Part shown: positions 29,716 to 39,520 of the stretch, piece by piece
Layout of the letters: each line of letters opens with the position of its first letter
How positions within the stretch are numbered: position 1 is the stretch's first letter
Origin: Verrucomicrobiales bacterium
GTDB lineage: Bacteria > Verrucomicrobiota > Verrucomicrobiia > Limisphaerales > JAYPXF01
DNA: 64,000 nt
Assembly: GCA_002715965.1 (NCBI GenBank)
Contig: PBAL01000004.1
Span: forward strand, 1-64,000
Reading direction: 5' to 3'
Translations under genes and position numbers: made by a program
Notes under the pieces: generated by a model
What the model saw: the letters and a program-made list of their open reading frames with translations, nothing else
What the model was told of the DNA's origin: nothing
Databases searched by the model: none

Positions 29716-30582
29716 CTATTCTCCAACAAGTCCCTTCATATAAGCCAACACCAAGCCCGGAAGATCATCGCTGTAACCGCCCTCGAGGCAACTCACCGTC
29801 GTGATACCGATCTTGCGAATGGATTCGCCCAGCCAGTGGAAGTCCTCGGCTTCGAGCGTCTCCTGCGCGAGCGGATCCCGCGCATACGCATCAAAGCCCG
29901 CGGAAACGATCACTACATCGGGTTTGCCCTTCTTGAGTTGCTCCAGCGCGCGCTCCAACACCTTGCGGTATTCGACACGCGGCGTGGCAGGAGCCACCGG
30001 GAAGTTGAAGCAATTATTGCCCACATCTTTTGTCCCCGTTCCCGGATAGCAGGGATGTTGATGAATCGAATAGAACTCCGTGTTCCGCTGGTTCAGCAAA
30101 ATCGCTTCCGTGCCGTTGCCGTGATGAACGTCAAAATCAAACACAGCCGCCTTCTTCGCCCCGGTCGCCAAGGCTTCCATCACCGTGATCGCAACTGAGT
30201 TGAAATAGCAGAAACCCATTGCCCGATTCTGCGTCGCATGATGCCCGGGCGGACGGATGAGACTGAAAACCGTTTCACCGGCCCGCGCCAACTCAAGTGC
30301 CTTCAGCGCTGCACCGGCCGAACGATTTGCGTGGTCGAAGATGTTTGGGTAATTCGGCGTGTCGCCATCGAAGGCCTGCTCGGGATTCTTGATCGTTGCG
30401 AAGTGCGCGTCGGAATGAGCGCGCACTATCTGCTCTCGGGAAACCTCGACCGGCTTCTCCCAGACAATCTCGATCTCTTTCTGCTTCTTCAAATGCTCAA
30501 CCGATCCCGAAATGCGTGAAGGACGCTCGGGATGACCGATCGCGCGATATCGCGTGCAACGTTCGTCGGTGATGACTTTCAT
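29716..30582 (-). CDS. histone deacetylase family amidohydrolase (AcuC/APAH-like)
   Basis: Zinc-dependent deacetylase-like enzyme of 288 aa, cytoplasmic. RPPGHHA (His114, His115), FDFDVHHGNGT with zinc ligands Asp151 and His153, GFDAYARDPL (Asp231) and a C-terminal EGGY segment complete the active site. HPERPSR near residue 17 is typical of bacterial members. Substrates of bacterial relatives include acetylpolyamines and acetylated proteins; the substrate here is not known. It lies 54 bases from the histidine kinase gene on the same strand. Confidence 0.94.
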   Translation of the reverse strand: MKVITDERCTRYRAIGHPERPSRISGSVEHLKKQKEIEIVWEKPVEVSREQIVRAHSDAHFATIKNPEQAFDGDTPNYPNIFDHANRSAGAALKALELARAGETVFSLIRPPGHHATQNRAMGFCYFNSVAITVMEALATGAKKAAVFDFDVHHGNGTEAILLNQRNTEFYSIHQHPCYPGTGTKDVGNNCFNFPVAPATPRVEYRKVLERALEQLKKGKPDVVIVSAGFDAYARDPLAQETLEAEDFHWLGESIRKIGITTVSCLEGGYSDDLPGLVLAYMKGLVGE

Positions 30583-30701
30583 TGAGCAGGCGGGAACATA
30601 GCCGGTTCCGGCCGAATAGAAAACTACCGAAAGGTATGATGGGTAGACCTACGCAGGATGAAGCTCCGCAATGCGTGAGACAAGGGATGCCTAAGTTTGC
30701 C

Positions 30702-32090
30702 TCACTTGTCGGAGTTCAACTGTTCATACAATCGGCGTGCAGCGAACCCGATGCGATCTTCCACATCGGCTTTCCAACGATGGGCGGGCATGCCGTACAC
30801 GGCCATCGAGGTGCTGCCCTCGTAACCCCAGCGACGACTGTGACGCGGAGGGATGTCTTCCACCAATACACGGTGCGAGGGGATATAAGCCATCACGTCA
30901 TTGCAGTAGCCCGCGACCCAAGTTTGCGGACCATATTCGTTTTTGAAGCGGAGCGAATAGTCGACCACCACCTCGCCACCCATCGTGAACCAGAGCTGAC
31001 TGCCCAGGCGCCAGGCCTGAAGCGGGAACGGATACTCCTTGATGAACGGCTTGCCCTCATCCATCTCCTTCAACAACCGGCGAGCCCAACGGCCGCGATA
31101 GTTTTTCGATTTGGCCGTGGTCTCAAGTTCTTCGCGTGCAGGAGGATCATCGAGTTCGAGCGAGACCATCTCCATCGTGGTTTGAAGCTTCGGCGCAAGT
31201 CCGCGCGGATTGTCGAGCAGGACTTCCTCCACCGCGGAAGCCAGCATGTTGCCATAACGCTGGGCCAACTCGACCGTGCGCCGGGGGAGCGGATTGATGT
31301 CCGCGCCGCAGCCGGCGAAAAACATCGCCACGATTCCCGGATGATGTTTCTCCAACGCGATCTGCGCAAAGCCCGCATAATCCCCGCACCAGTTGTAGAA
31401 ACTCAGTGTCGTGTTGTGACAGGCATAGCCGAACACCAGCGTCTTCAACTTGTTTTCCATGTCGCGGACAATCAGCACGGGAACGGAGTGATCCACCGGT
31501 CCGCGCAGTTTTCCAGCAGCGCGCAGTTTGGGAACTTCGTTCTCCATATTATTTCGACGATTTACACCGAAGCGAGAAATGCCCTGACCGGAAAAGACTT
31601 TCGCCGGTTCCAGGTTTTCCAATGCCTTGCTCACCGTCGCGACAATATTGCTTTCGAGCTTTGTGGAATACTTCTCGATGCGGGCAGTCTGTTCCTCGTC
31701 CAGCGGGTAGATGTCGAGCAAAGCCCCCCGGAGCACCGGACCACAATGCGTGTGCGAGGCGTGCAACATGATCTGCCGGCGCTCAAGGCCAAATTTTTCC
31801 TTCAATGCAGCGCAGGTGTTGTCATAGATCGTCTTCGGAATCCCAAGCGTGTCGCTGGATAGGATGATGCCCTTCTCTCCGTTGGCATCCTCGAGCGCGA
31901 GCACCTTGATCCATAGCGGATGAACGATTCCCTCGGCCGGTTTTGTTCGACCTCCATAGCCCGCCATCCAAAGCGGCTTCTCCGGGGTGATCAAGGTCGT
32001 GGCGCTGCCCGCCTTCCACGTGGGTTGCCCGGCGGCAGTGACAATCGATTGAAGTGCAAACAGCAGCAGTAGGGTCAGTCGGAATTGCAT
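30702..32090 (-). CDS. neutral/alkaline ceramidase N-terminal-domain protein, secreted
   Basis: Exported protein of 462 aa with signal peptide (1-19). It matches the N-terminal catalytic region of neutral/alkaline non-lysosomal ceramidases: KAGSATTLITPEKPLWMAGYGGRTKPAEGI, the metal-binding LHASHTHCGP, YACHNTTLS and FFAGCGADINP. Full ceramidases have a further C-terminal domain that is missing, as in many Planctomycete and Verrucomicrobial homologues, whose activity is unproven. An amide or ester hydrolase acting in the periplasm is the likely role. Confidence 0.9.
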   Translation of the reverse strand: MQFRLTLLLLFALQSIVTAAGQPTWKAGSATTLITPEKPLWMAGYGGRTKPAEGIVHPLWIKVLALEDANGEKGIILSSDTLGIPKTIYDNTCAALKEKFGLERRQIMLHASHTHCGPVLRGALLDIYPLDEEQTARIEKYSTKLESNIVATVSKALENLEPAKVFSGQGISRFGVNRRNNMENEVPKLRAAGKLRGPVDHSVPVLIVRDMENKLKTLVFGYACHNTTLSFYNWCGDYAGFAQIALEKHHPGIVAMFFAGCGADINPLPRRTVELAQRYGNMLASAVEEVLLDNPRGLAPKLQTTMEMVSLELDDPPAREELETTAKSKNYRGRWARRLLKEMDEGKPFIKEYPFPLQAWRLGSQLWFTMGGEVVVDYSLRFKNEYGPQTWVAGYCNDVMAYIPSHRVLVEDIPPRHSRRWGYEGSTSMAVYGMPAHRWKADVEDRIGFAARRLYEQLNSDK

Positions 32091-32236
32091 CGGCGGATGC
32101 TAACCACGCCGGAGCCGATGTAAATGCAGACAGTTCATAAACTTTCCGGAATGCATCGACCGGGACATCCACAAATTCCGTTGATTCGACCGAGCCGATT
32201 TGAACGATGGGCGCTGCATAGAGACACGAGCGTTCC

Positions 32237-32712
32237 ATTCGTTTCGAAACAGTTCTGTTGGCAACCACCTTGCTTTGCGCTGGCGGTTGCCTCATGGGGC
32301 CGAAGCAGGAACGGCCGGAGGTGGAAGTCACGTTCAAGATCGCCGAGCGCCGCCTTGCCGAAATCAAGGTCGGCCAGCTCGTGAACGTTTCTGTGGCTGC
32401 CTACGACGACCGGTCGTTCCCGAGAGTTCCCTGATCGCCGGCCTTCGTGGTTTTTCGATCTTTGTTGTCTCGAACAAGACCGCTGTGCAGCGAATGGTAC
32501 AGGTTGGCGTTCGCATGCCGGGCAAAGTGGAGGTGCAGAGCGGAGTTGCTGTAGATGAACGAATCGTAGTCGCGGGAACTCAGAAACTGGTTGAAGGCAT
32601 GTTGGTGACAGATTCCTCACAACCAAACACCTCAGCGGACTCAAGCGAAGAGTGCCCCTCAAATCACCCGGCACCACAAGAGCTTCAGGTATCGGCTCTC
32701 AGGACTGTTTGA
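32237..32712 (+). pseudogene. decayed RND-efflux periplasmic adaptor (lipoprotein) gene
   Basis: Remnant in two frames. Frame one starts at ATT (32237, apparently a mutated ATG): RFETVLLATTLLCAGGC, a lipoprotein-type signal, then PEVEVTFKIAERRLAEIKVG and LVNVSVAAYDDR, the beta-barrel start of HlyD/AcrA-type adaptors, ending at TGA 32432. Frame two continues with RPVVPESSLIAGLRGF, FVVSNKTAVQRMVQVGVR, VEVQSGVAVDERIVVAGTQKLVEGM, the adaptor C-terminus. The lipoyl/hairpin segment after the signal and about 50 residues of barrel are missing. Thus the gene has two internal deletions and a frame change. The 3' end overlaps the rlmI-like gene on the other strand. No RND pump gene is nearby. Confidence 0.74.
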
Positions 32713-33924
32713 CATGGTCGGATGATCCGGGCCGGCGCCGGTTCGATCGAGAATCTGGAGGCGTTTGCCTTTGCGATGCGCGGCGCGGATGACGTGTTTT
32801 TCAAAGAGTTCCGCGGGCAACAGACCGGAACACGAACACGTCACCAGCAAGCCGCCCGACTCGACGATTTCAACGGCAAGCGAATTGAGGTCTTCGTATT
32901 TGCGGATGCCTTCCTCCTGTTCTTCGCGCGACAGGACGAACTTCGGCGGGTCGAGCACCACCACGTCCCACTTGCGGCTGTTCGTCTGCATCTGGCGCAT
33001 CCAGGAAAAGGCATCGCAATGAACCCACTCGATTCTTTCCTGGTTGAGGTTGGCGTTCCGCTTCGCCTGCGCTATCGCCTTCTCGTCCAGATCCACGCCT
33101 GTGACTTCGGTCGCCTTGCCGGTGATCTTTGCGTTCAGGGAGAAGCCTCCGGTGTAGCAACAGATGTCGGCCACGCGCTTGTTTTCCGTAAACTCTGAAA
33201 GCCGGCTCCGGTTGTCACGTTGATCGCAGAAGAAACCGGTCTTGTGTCCTTCCTCAAAATTTACCTCGTAGCGAATTCCGTGCTCTTTGATCTTCAGCGG
33301 CCGGAGCCTGGTCTTGGGAATCTTGTTCCGGTCGATCCCTTCAAGCTTCGCGATTTCCGGATCCACCCGGATGGCATGTTCCTTCGTGCCCAGTCGCTCG
33401 TGAAGCGCCGGCAGCCAGCGATCGATGCGCTGGAAGATCCCCAAGCTGTGAATGTCCACGACCAGCACATCCGCATACTTGTCGACGATCAGTCCACTCA
33501 GCCCGTCGCCATCCGAATGAATCACGCGGAATGCCTCGGTGTTCCGAGGCAGATCAAACGATTCGCAGCGTAGAGCGAGGGCGCGATCCAACGCGATATC
33601 GAGGAAAGATTCGTCAATATCGTCCTTGCCGTGATGGATCATCCTCAACGGCACCTTTGCCTTGGGATTATAGAGCCCGTGTCCGAACTCACCGCCTTCC
33701 TTGTCGTAAACCTTGATCAAATCTCCCGCCTTCGCTTCTGTGGAGACGGACGAAATCATGTTCGGAAAAACTGCGGGAGCAAAACTCCAATACTTGATCT
33801 GTGCCCAAGCCCCTTCGCGATCGGGGAAATCGTCCGGCGCGGCAATCTTTTTTCCCAATCCACCCCCACGGAATTCACGGGGGCGCAAACTCGTCTTCTT
33901 CCGATTGAATCGCCGGACAGCCAT
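32659..33924 (-). CDS. class I rRNA methyltransferase, RlmI/RlmK-like
   Basis: S-adenosylmethionine-dependent methyltransferase of 421 aa, cytoplasmic. The N-terminal basic segment and PUA-like region (about 40-100) precede EEGHKTGFFCDQRDNR (225-239), the SAM-binding CCYTGGFSLNA, and DPPKF at 325-329 with TCSCSG after it. This set is typical of 23S rRNA m5C1962 methyltransferase RlmI and relatives. Length is slightly greater than E. coli RlmI. The start at 33924 is the only sensible ATG. Exact base modified cannot be told from sequence. Confidence 0.93.
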   Translation of the reverse strand: MAVRRFNRKKTSLRPREFRGGGLGKKIAAPDDFPDREGAWAQIKYWSFAPAVFPNMISSVSTEAKAGDLIKVYDKEGGEFGHGLYNPKAKVPLRMIHHGKDDIDESFLDIALDRALALRCESFDLPRNTEAFRVIHSDGDGLSGLIVDKYADVLVVDIHSLGIFQRIDRWLPALHERLGTKEHAIRVDPEIAKLEGIDRNKIPKTRLRPLKIKEHGIRYEVNFEEGHKTGFFCDQRDNRSRLSEFTENKRVADICCYTGGFSLNAKITGKATEVTGVDLDEKAIAQAKRNANLNQERIEWVHCDAFSWMRQMQTNSRKWDVVVLDPPKFVLSREEQEEGIRKYEDLNSLAVEIVESGGLLVTCSCSGLLPAELFEKHVIRAAHRKGKRLQILDRTGAGPDHPTMSNSPESRYLKLLWCRVI

Positions 33925-34198
33925 CCAGCGAATCTTGATTGTCTGCGGAGGATTTGTGAAACGATTTATCGGACCGCCAAATCACTCGCTCAATTGCTGG
34001 GGAGAAGCTCCTGCTGATCCGGGAATGGTGATGAGTCTCGATCGAGGCTTCCGGCCTTCGTCGTCCTTGAAATCCCGGAACATGGCATTTGCTCAGCCGC
34101 GAGCTGCCGACATGTGTTGCCAATGAATACTGTTTCGATCTAACTCGGTCCTATCTGTTGGCAAGTATAGAATGTGCCACGACCAACAGAAACAACTC

Positions 34199-37100
34199 AT
34201 GAGAAAAAGTCTCCCGGTATTGTTGGTTCGTTCGCTCGTCTCAATGGCATTGATCGCGGGGGCGGGGGCAACGGAACCAAAGTGGCTTGAGCCAGGCGAT
34301 GAGTACGTGACGCCGCATATCAAGTGGGCCAAGCCGCACGCGCAGGGGCCGATGAGAGTGCTCTTCATCACCTATCGCGTGGGAATGCGTGAGGTTGTGG
34401 AGATATGTCAGCGTTTCGATGTCGAGAGTGAGGTGTTCGCGTTCGAGCGCCCCAGGGCTTTTGCCGGCGAGGTGAATCCAACGCAGTTCGAGGTTTTTCC
34501 CGGAACTTCCCCAGCCGATCAGGAAAGGCGTCTGCGTGAAAAGCTCGCGCTGGACTACGATTGCATTGTCATCGGGAATCTGCCGTGGAAAGCGTTTCCC
34601 GAATGGGCGCGTAAAACCATCCGGGAAAAGGTCGCTGCCGGTACGGGGCTGACCGGCTACATCAACGATAAATATGACGCTGCGCTGGGCGCTATCATGG
34701 CCAACAAAGCGGACGTTGATCCCGATGTGATTGTCGGGGCATTTCCCTTCGCTGGTTTGCCGGCGTTTTCCTCGCACAAGAATCGAGGTGAGTTCGCGAC
34801 CGCCACGCTCGATCTGGCTCAGCACGGACGGGGGCGCGTCGCACTGTTGAAGGGTTTTGAGTCTACGACCTATCAGATGGTCGTGCCTGCGATCACATCC
34901 TCTTTTGCAGACTGGCATCAGGTTCATTATGACTACTACCTGGCTTTGGCTGGGCGTCTGATGGCTTGGACCTCACAGCGAACGAGTTCCATCCGAGTGC
35001 TCGGTGGAAACTCTGCGTCCCTTAGCGCCGACCGGACAGAGTTGTCCCGAGTTTCGTTCGTGATCGAATCGGAGCAAGTGGGACAGTTCGAAGTCAACTT
35101 CGCCCTGCGGCATGGCTTGAGCGGGAAGGTGTTGAAAACGGAGGAGCGATCGGTCGAGGTGCGAGCTGGCACCAATACCATCATCTTCCCGTTGCCGGTG
35201 TTGGTGGCCGGTGCCTATTTTGCGGATCTGTGGGTAGAGCAGAAGGGCAAGACGGCCGCCTTTGGTTCGCGTCATCTGGTGGTGACTTCGAAGAGCCGCG
35301 TTACGGATCTCGTGCTTGTGGGCGACGACTTCAAGAAGGACGACATCGTCAGGAGTTTTAGTTGCGAAGACGCGATCACCGGACGGTTCAATGTTGCCGG
35401 CGCGCGCGAGGGACAGGTGGCCGAAGTGTGTCAGCGCGACAACCATGGGCGATTGGTGGCGCGCCGACGGATTCCGATTGCCGGCGACGAAGTTCAGGAA
35501 GGGATCGAATTCAGCCTGCGCCCGTCAACACCGCTTTCCGTGCTGCAGGACGTCGAAGTCCGCTTGATCGATGGCGATGCCGTTCTGGACGCGCGCAGCC
35601 AAACCTTCGCCTATAACGACCTGTTCGCGTGGGACGACGACGTGCATGTCGTCTTGTGGCAGGGCTACAGTGGGGACACCTATCTCAACCCCGCGCTGCA
35701 CAAAGTCATCAGCGACGCGGGCGTCACCCTGTTTTGGCTGCCGTACTATTCCGACTATCCCGGCAAGAAGTATCTTACCGACGCCAGCCTGTTGCGCGCC
35801 AACATGCACGAGATGGCCACGCTCTTCGGTCCCAGCGCCAGCGACGCCGAAACCATCCGAATGCGTTCTTACCACGATCCGAAACCGGCGCCTGGAGGCG
35901 GTTTCATTCGCACACCTTGCGTGAGTGATCGGGCCTACCTGGAGCGCAGTGTCGACATGCGAGCCGAGGCGATCCGGAACTGCCAAAAGTTTTCCACCCG
36001 TCACTACACCCTCGGCAGTGAGTTGGCGCTGACGCACGGCGAACGCGAGGTCTGCTTCGGTCCTCATTCGGTGCAGGCTTTCCGACGGTATCTGAAGGAC
36101 GAATATGGCAACATCGATCGGCTCAACGAAGAATACGGCAGCAAGCATGCCGACTGGGAGCAGATCAAGCCCGTGCCTTACGCCCATGCGGTCGAGACGG
36201 ATCAGATTCCATTGTGGATCGATTTCCGACGTCATATGGACCGTGAATGGGCGCAGCAATATGCGTTGATCAAGGAGCGCGCGACCGAATTCCTGCCTGA
36301 GATCAAGATCGGCAGCGACGCGTCCAACGATCCCGGACATTCGCCCCGGCTGGGCGGCCTCGGCGGCGACGACTTGTGGCAACTCACGCAAAACATGTCT
36401 TTGTCCGGCCCGTACTTTTGGCCGCTGCAACTGGATTGTGTTCGCGACTTCGCCGATCCCGGCACCCTGATCGGAGGCGGCTGGTTCGGCGGGTATTCCG
36501 GCATGTTTCGCGGTGCGCGCCACGGCCCGTGGCATCGGTGGATCATCTGGTACACGTTTCTGCGCGGCGCCAACTCGTTCTGGCTATGGCAAGGCAGCGG
36601 GGGAGCCTCCGGACACACCATTGGCGCCACGATCGCGCCCGATTTCACGTGGTATGACCACATGAGCGAAGGGCTCAGCGAGATCAATCGCATCCAGGGC
36701 GGCATTGGCAAGCTGGCCATGTCTCTACGCCGCAGCGATGACGGCGTGGCCGTGCTCTACTCACCGGCGAGCATGCTGATGGCGAACCTGACGCCGGAAT
36801 TCCCCAAACGCTGGGACAGCATGTCCGCGCTGACAGTGATCCTGCCCGAAAGCAATTTTCAATATCGCATGATCGCCTCCGAACAGGTGGAAGGAGGCGT
36901 GCTTCGCGAGGGAGATATTCGTTTGCTGTATCTGCCCAATGCCCAGGCTCTTTCCGCCGCCGAGGTCGAGGAGATTCGCGCATTCGTCAAGGACGGTGGA
37001 GCGATCGTGGCTGATCTGCGACCCGCTGTCGCCGATGAGCACGGCAAAGCTCACGCGCTCGGCGCGTTGGACGATCTCTTCGGCGTCCGGCAGGACACGA

Positions 37101-38023
37101 GAAACCCCGCGCCGCGGAAAGGCGCCGTCGAGTTGTTCGATGCCATTGGGGAGATTGATGGGAAGCTTCCGATGACCCATGCGGACGCTTCGATCAAACT
37201 GTCCGGTGGAACAGCGCTGGCCAAGGTGAACGAAATCCCGGCGGTTATCGTGAACGACGTTGGCGCGGGTAAAGCCGTTCTGTTCAACTTCGCCATCTCC
37301 GATTACGTGGTCCACAAGTTGATGTTCGGTTCCCGCTCGCTCATCCGTTTTACCGACGAAGCGACAGCGGAAAAGAGCGCGCAATTTATCCGGGGTGTTT
37401 TCAAACTTTGCGGGATTGCTCCCGAGGTGCCGATGACACCCCAGATACCCGGTTGCCACCTCTACCGATTTCAAAGCGACGGCGTTCATCTAATGGGTCT
37501 GCTGCAGGAAGCCGCGCCCTTCATGCCCGGGGTGGGTTACAACCCAATGCCGGTGCTCGAGAAGATCGCGCAGCGCCGCAGCGACATCACGCTCCAACTG
37601 GGCGAACCACAGCACGTTTACGACGTGCTGGCAGGAAAATATCTCGGACTCATCGACCAAATCTCGCGCACCGTTCAACCGGGGGAGCCGCACCTGTTCG
37701 CCGCGCTGGACTACCAGATCGATTCGCTGTCGGTAACACCATCCAACGCCACAGTCGGGCGGGGAGAGGTCATGACTTTCGACGTCCAAGTGCAAACCAG
37801 CGGCGCGGAGGCCGGATCACACGTGTTACGAATCCATTTGACTGATCCCGACGGCAAGCCGTCCAAAATGTACGCCTCCAAGGCATTGGCGCAGCGCGGA
37901 AAATACACGGGCCGTATTCCCATGAGTCTCGACGAAAAATCAGGAGATTGGACGATCTCGGCGCTCGAAGTAGTGTCAGGCAAATCGGCGCATGCGATCG
38001 TGAAGCTCGTGGGAGACAATTGA
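34199..38023 (+). CDS. secreted GH42-like beta-galactosidase family protein with trimerisation domain
   Basis: Exported protein of 1274 aa. ATG at 34199 gives a good signal peptide (RKSLPVLLVRSLVSMALIAGA); an upstream ATG at 34172 adds nine residues. The first 420 residues contain a Rossmann-like segment and beta-sandwich without a name I can give. The middle has GH42-barrel features: FRRYLKDEYGNIDRLNEEYG, PLWIDFRRHMDREWAQQY, and TLGSELALTHGE near residue 604, the place of the acid/base Glu. Residues about 850-1050 are a beta-galactosidase trimerisation domain (GVAVLYSPASML; LLYLPNAQALSAAEVEEIRAFVKDGG). A clear nucleophile Glu is not evident, so activity is uncertain. The barrel is spaced normally; whole length is about twice the family norm. 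Confidence 0.82.
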   Translation: MRKSLPVLLVRSLVSMALIAGAGATEPKWLEPGDEYVTPHIKWAKPHAQGPMRVLFITYRVGMREVVEICQRFDVESEVFAFERPRAFAGEVNPTQFEVFPGTSPADQERRLREKLALDYDCIVIGNLPWKAFPEWARKTIREKVAAGTGLTGYINDKYDAALGAIMANKADVDPDVIVGAFPFAGLPAFSSHKNRGEFATATLDLAQHGRGRVALLKGFESTTYQMVVPAITSSFADWHQVHYDYYLALAGRLMAWTSQRTSSIRVLGGNSASLSADRTELSRVSFVIESEQVGQFEVNFALRHGLSGKVLKTEERSVEVRAGTNTIIFPLPVLVAGAYFADLWVEQKGKTAAFGSRHLVVTSKSRVTDLVLVGDDFKKDDIVRSFSCEDAITGRFNVAGAREGQVAEVCQRDNHGRLVARRRIPIAGDEVQEGIEFSLRPSTPLSVLQDVEVRLIDGDAVLDARSQTFAYNDLFAWDDDVHVVLWQGYSGDTYLNPALHKVISDAGVTLFWLPYYSDYPGKKYLTDASLLRANMHEMATLFGPSASDAETIRMRSYHDPKPAPGGGFIRTPCVSDRAYLERSVDMRAEAIRNCQKFSTRHYTLGSELALTHGEREVCFGPHSVQAFRRYLKDEYGNIDRLNEEYGSKHADWEQIKPVPYAHAVETDQIPLWIDFRRHMDREWAQQYALIKERATEFLPEIKIGSDASNDPGHSPRLGGLGGDDLWQLTQNMSLSGPYFWPLQLDCVRDFADPGTLIGGGWFGGYSGMFRGARHGPWHRWIIWYTFLRGANSFWLWQGSGGASGHTIGATIAPDFTWYDHMSEGLSEINRIQGGIGKLAMSLRRSDDGVAVLYSPASMLMANLTPEFPKRWDSMSALTVILPESNFQYRMIASEQVEGGVLREGDIRLLYLPNAQALSAAEVEEIRAFVKDGGAIVADLRPAVADEHGKAHALGALDDLFGVRQDTRNPAPRKGAVELFDAIGEIDGKLPMTHADASIKLSGGTALAKVNEIPAVIVNDVGAGKAVLFNFAISDYVVHKLMFGSRSLIRFTDEATAEKSAQFIRGVFKLCGIAPEVPMTPQIPGCHLYRFQSDGVHLMGLLQEAAPFMPGVGYNPMPVLEKIAQRRSDITLQLGEPQHVYDVLAGKYLGLIDQISRTVQPGEPHLFAALDYQIDSLSVTPSNATVGRGEVMTFDVQVQTSGAEAGSHVLRIHLTDPDGKPSKMYASKALAQRGKYTGRIPMSLDEKSGDWTISALEVVSGKSAHAIVKLVGDN

Positions 38024-38071
38024 CCGCATCGGCTCGACACGGAACTTGAGATTTGCGCGCCTCCTATTGTT

Positions 38072-39520
38072 TCACCAAGGCAACGAGAAGGTCTTGACGC
38101 TTGTCATGTACTTCATCGCCTCGATGACTCCTTCCTTGATGCCAAGGCCGGAATCTTTGATGCCGCCAAAGGGCGACAATTCGATTCGATAACCGGGAAT
38201 CTGGTTGATGTTCACGGTGCCAGTTTCGAGCGCGTTGATCGCCTTGGTGGCGGCAGCGAGGTCGTTGGTGACCACGCCGGAGGAGAGGCCGAAGTTCGAG
38301 GAGTTCGCCACATCGATCGCGTCATCGAGGTCCCGGACTTGGAGAATCGGTGCAAGCGGGCCGAATGATTCCTGGCAGACCATTTCGGTCGTACGTGGGA
38401 CATCGGAGATGACGGTCGGCTCGAGCATGGCTCCGGTGCGGGTGCCACCGAAGAGCACACGAGCGCCTTCGTCAACCGCTTGCTGCACGCGATTTTCCAA
38501 GACCTTGGCCGCTTCCTCATCGATCACCGTGCCGACTCGCGTCGCTTCGTCGGCCGGATCGCCGCAGGTGTATCCAGCGGTCTTCGCCACCAGCCGTTCG
38601 GTGAATTCTTCGACGATACGCTCGTGAATCAAAAGTCGTTTGACCGCGGTGCAGCGTTGTCCGCTGTTCCGGTAACAGCCTTCGGCAGCCAGCGTTACGG
38701 CCAGATCGAGGTCCGCGTCCGCGAGCACGATCAGCGGTGAGTTGCCGCCCAATTCCAGGCAGAGCTTTTTGTAGCCGGCGATGGACGCGATGCGTTTGCC
38801 GACGGGCGTTCCGCCGGTGAAGGTCACGAGGTTGATGCGTTCGTCGCGGATCATCGGCTCGACCACGTCGCCGATTTCGCCGACGAACACGCTGAGCATC
38901 CAGCCGGGCAGTCCGGCTTCGTAGAGAAGTTCGGCGAAGCGGATCGCGGTCAAGGGAGTCTTGGCCGATGGCTTGAGAAGGATCGGAGCGCCGACCGCGA
39001 TCGCGGGAGCGACTTTGTGCGCGACCTGGTTCAGCGGATGATTGAACGGCGTGATTGCGGCGATCAGCTTCAACGGCTCCCGCTGCGTGAAGATCTTGCG
39101 CGCCTTTCCTTGGGGCGAAATGTCGCCGGAAAACGTCTGGCCATCGTCGTTCAACGCTTCCATCGCCGCGAATTGAAGCACGTCCTGCGCGCGGCCGGTT
39201 TCGTAGCGGGATTCGCGCATGCAGAGTCCGGTTTCGAGCCGGATAAGATGCGCAAATTCTTCGGCCCGCGCGGCCAGCAGCTGCCGGGCTTGGTCAAGAA
39301 TTTCAAATCTTTGGTAACGCGTCAGGCGCTCGCGTTTGGTTAGGGCCGCGGTGATCGCCTGCTCGAGTTCCTTGGGACCGATCATCGCGACCGCGCCGGT
39401 CAACGAACCGTCCCAAGGATAAGAGACGTCGAGCTTACGCCCCGTGGAAACAGCCTCACCACCAATGTAGGAAGGAAGGTCGAGGGGCGTGTCGATCGTG
39501 CTCATCGAATCAAGGATCAA
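38072..39520 (-). CDS. phnY: phosphonoacetaldehyde dehydrogenase (aldehyde dehydrogenase family)
   Basis: NAD-dependent aldehyde dehydrogenase of 482 aa. CLELGGNSP places catalytic Glu256, and NSGQRCTAVKR catalytic Cys290; TPFNHPLNQVAHKVAPA and FTGGTPVGKRIA are cofactor-binding segments. The first four bases overlap the end of phnA (ATGA at 39517-39520), so translation is coupled. Next to phosphonoacetate hydrolase, it fits PhnY, which oxidises phosphonoacetaldehyde to phosphonoacetate. ATG at 39505 is an alternative start. The assignment rests on family plus partner gene. Confidence 0.9.
   Translation of the reverse strand: MILDSMSTIDTPLDLPSYIGGEAVSTGRKLDVSYPWDGSLTGAVAMIGPKELEQAITAALTKRERLTRYQRFEILDQARQLLAARAEEFAHLIRLETGLCMRESRYETGRAQDVLQFAAMEALNDDGQTFSGDISPQGKARKIFTQREPLKLIAAITPFNHPLNQVAHKVAPAIAVGAPILLKPSAKTPLTAIRFAELLYEAGLPGWMLSVFVGEIGDVVEPMIRDERINLVTFTGGTPVGKRIASIAGYKKLCLELGGNSPLIVLADADLDLAVTLAAEGCYRNSGQRCTAVKRLLIHERIVEEFTERLVAKTAGYTCGDPADEATRVGTVIDEEAAKVLENRVQQAVDEGARVLFGGTRTGAMLEPTVISDVPRTTEMVCQESFGPLAPILQVRDLDDAIDVANSSNFGLSSGVVTNDLAAATKAINALETGTVNINQIPGYRIELSPFGGIKDSGLGIKEGVIEAMKYMTSVKTFSLPW

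Noticed and set aside
30582-31862. 426-codon plus-strand frame
   Set aside because: Antisense to the ceramidase-like gene; no conserved sequence.
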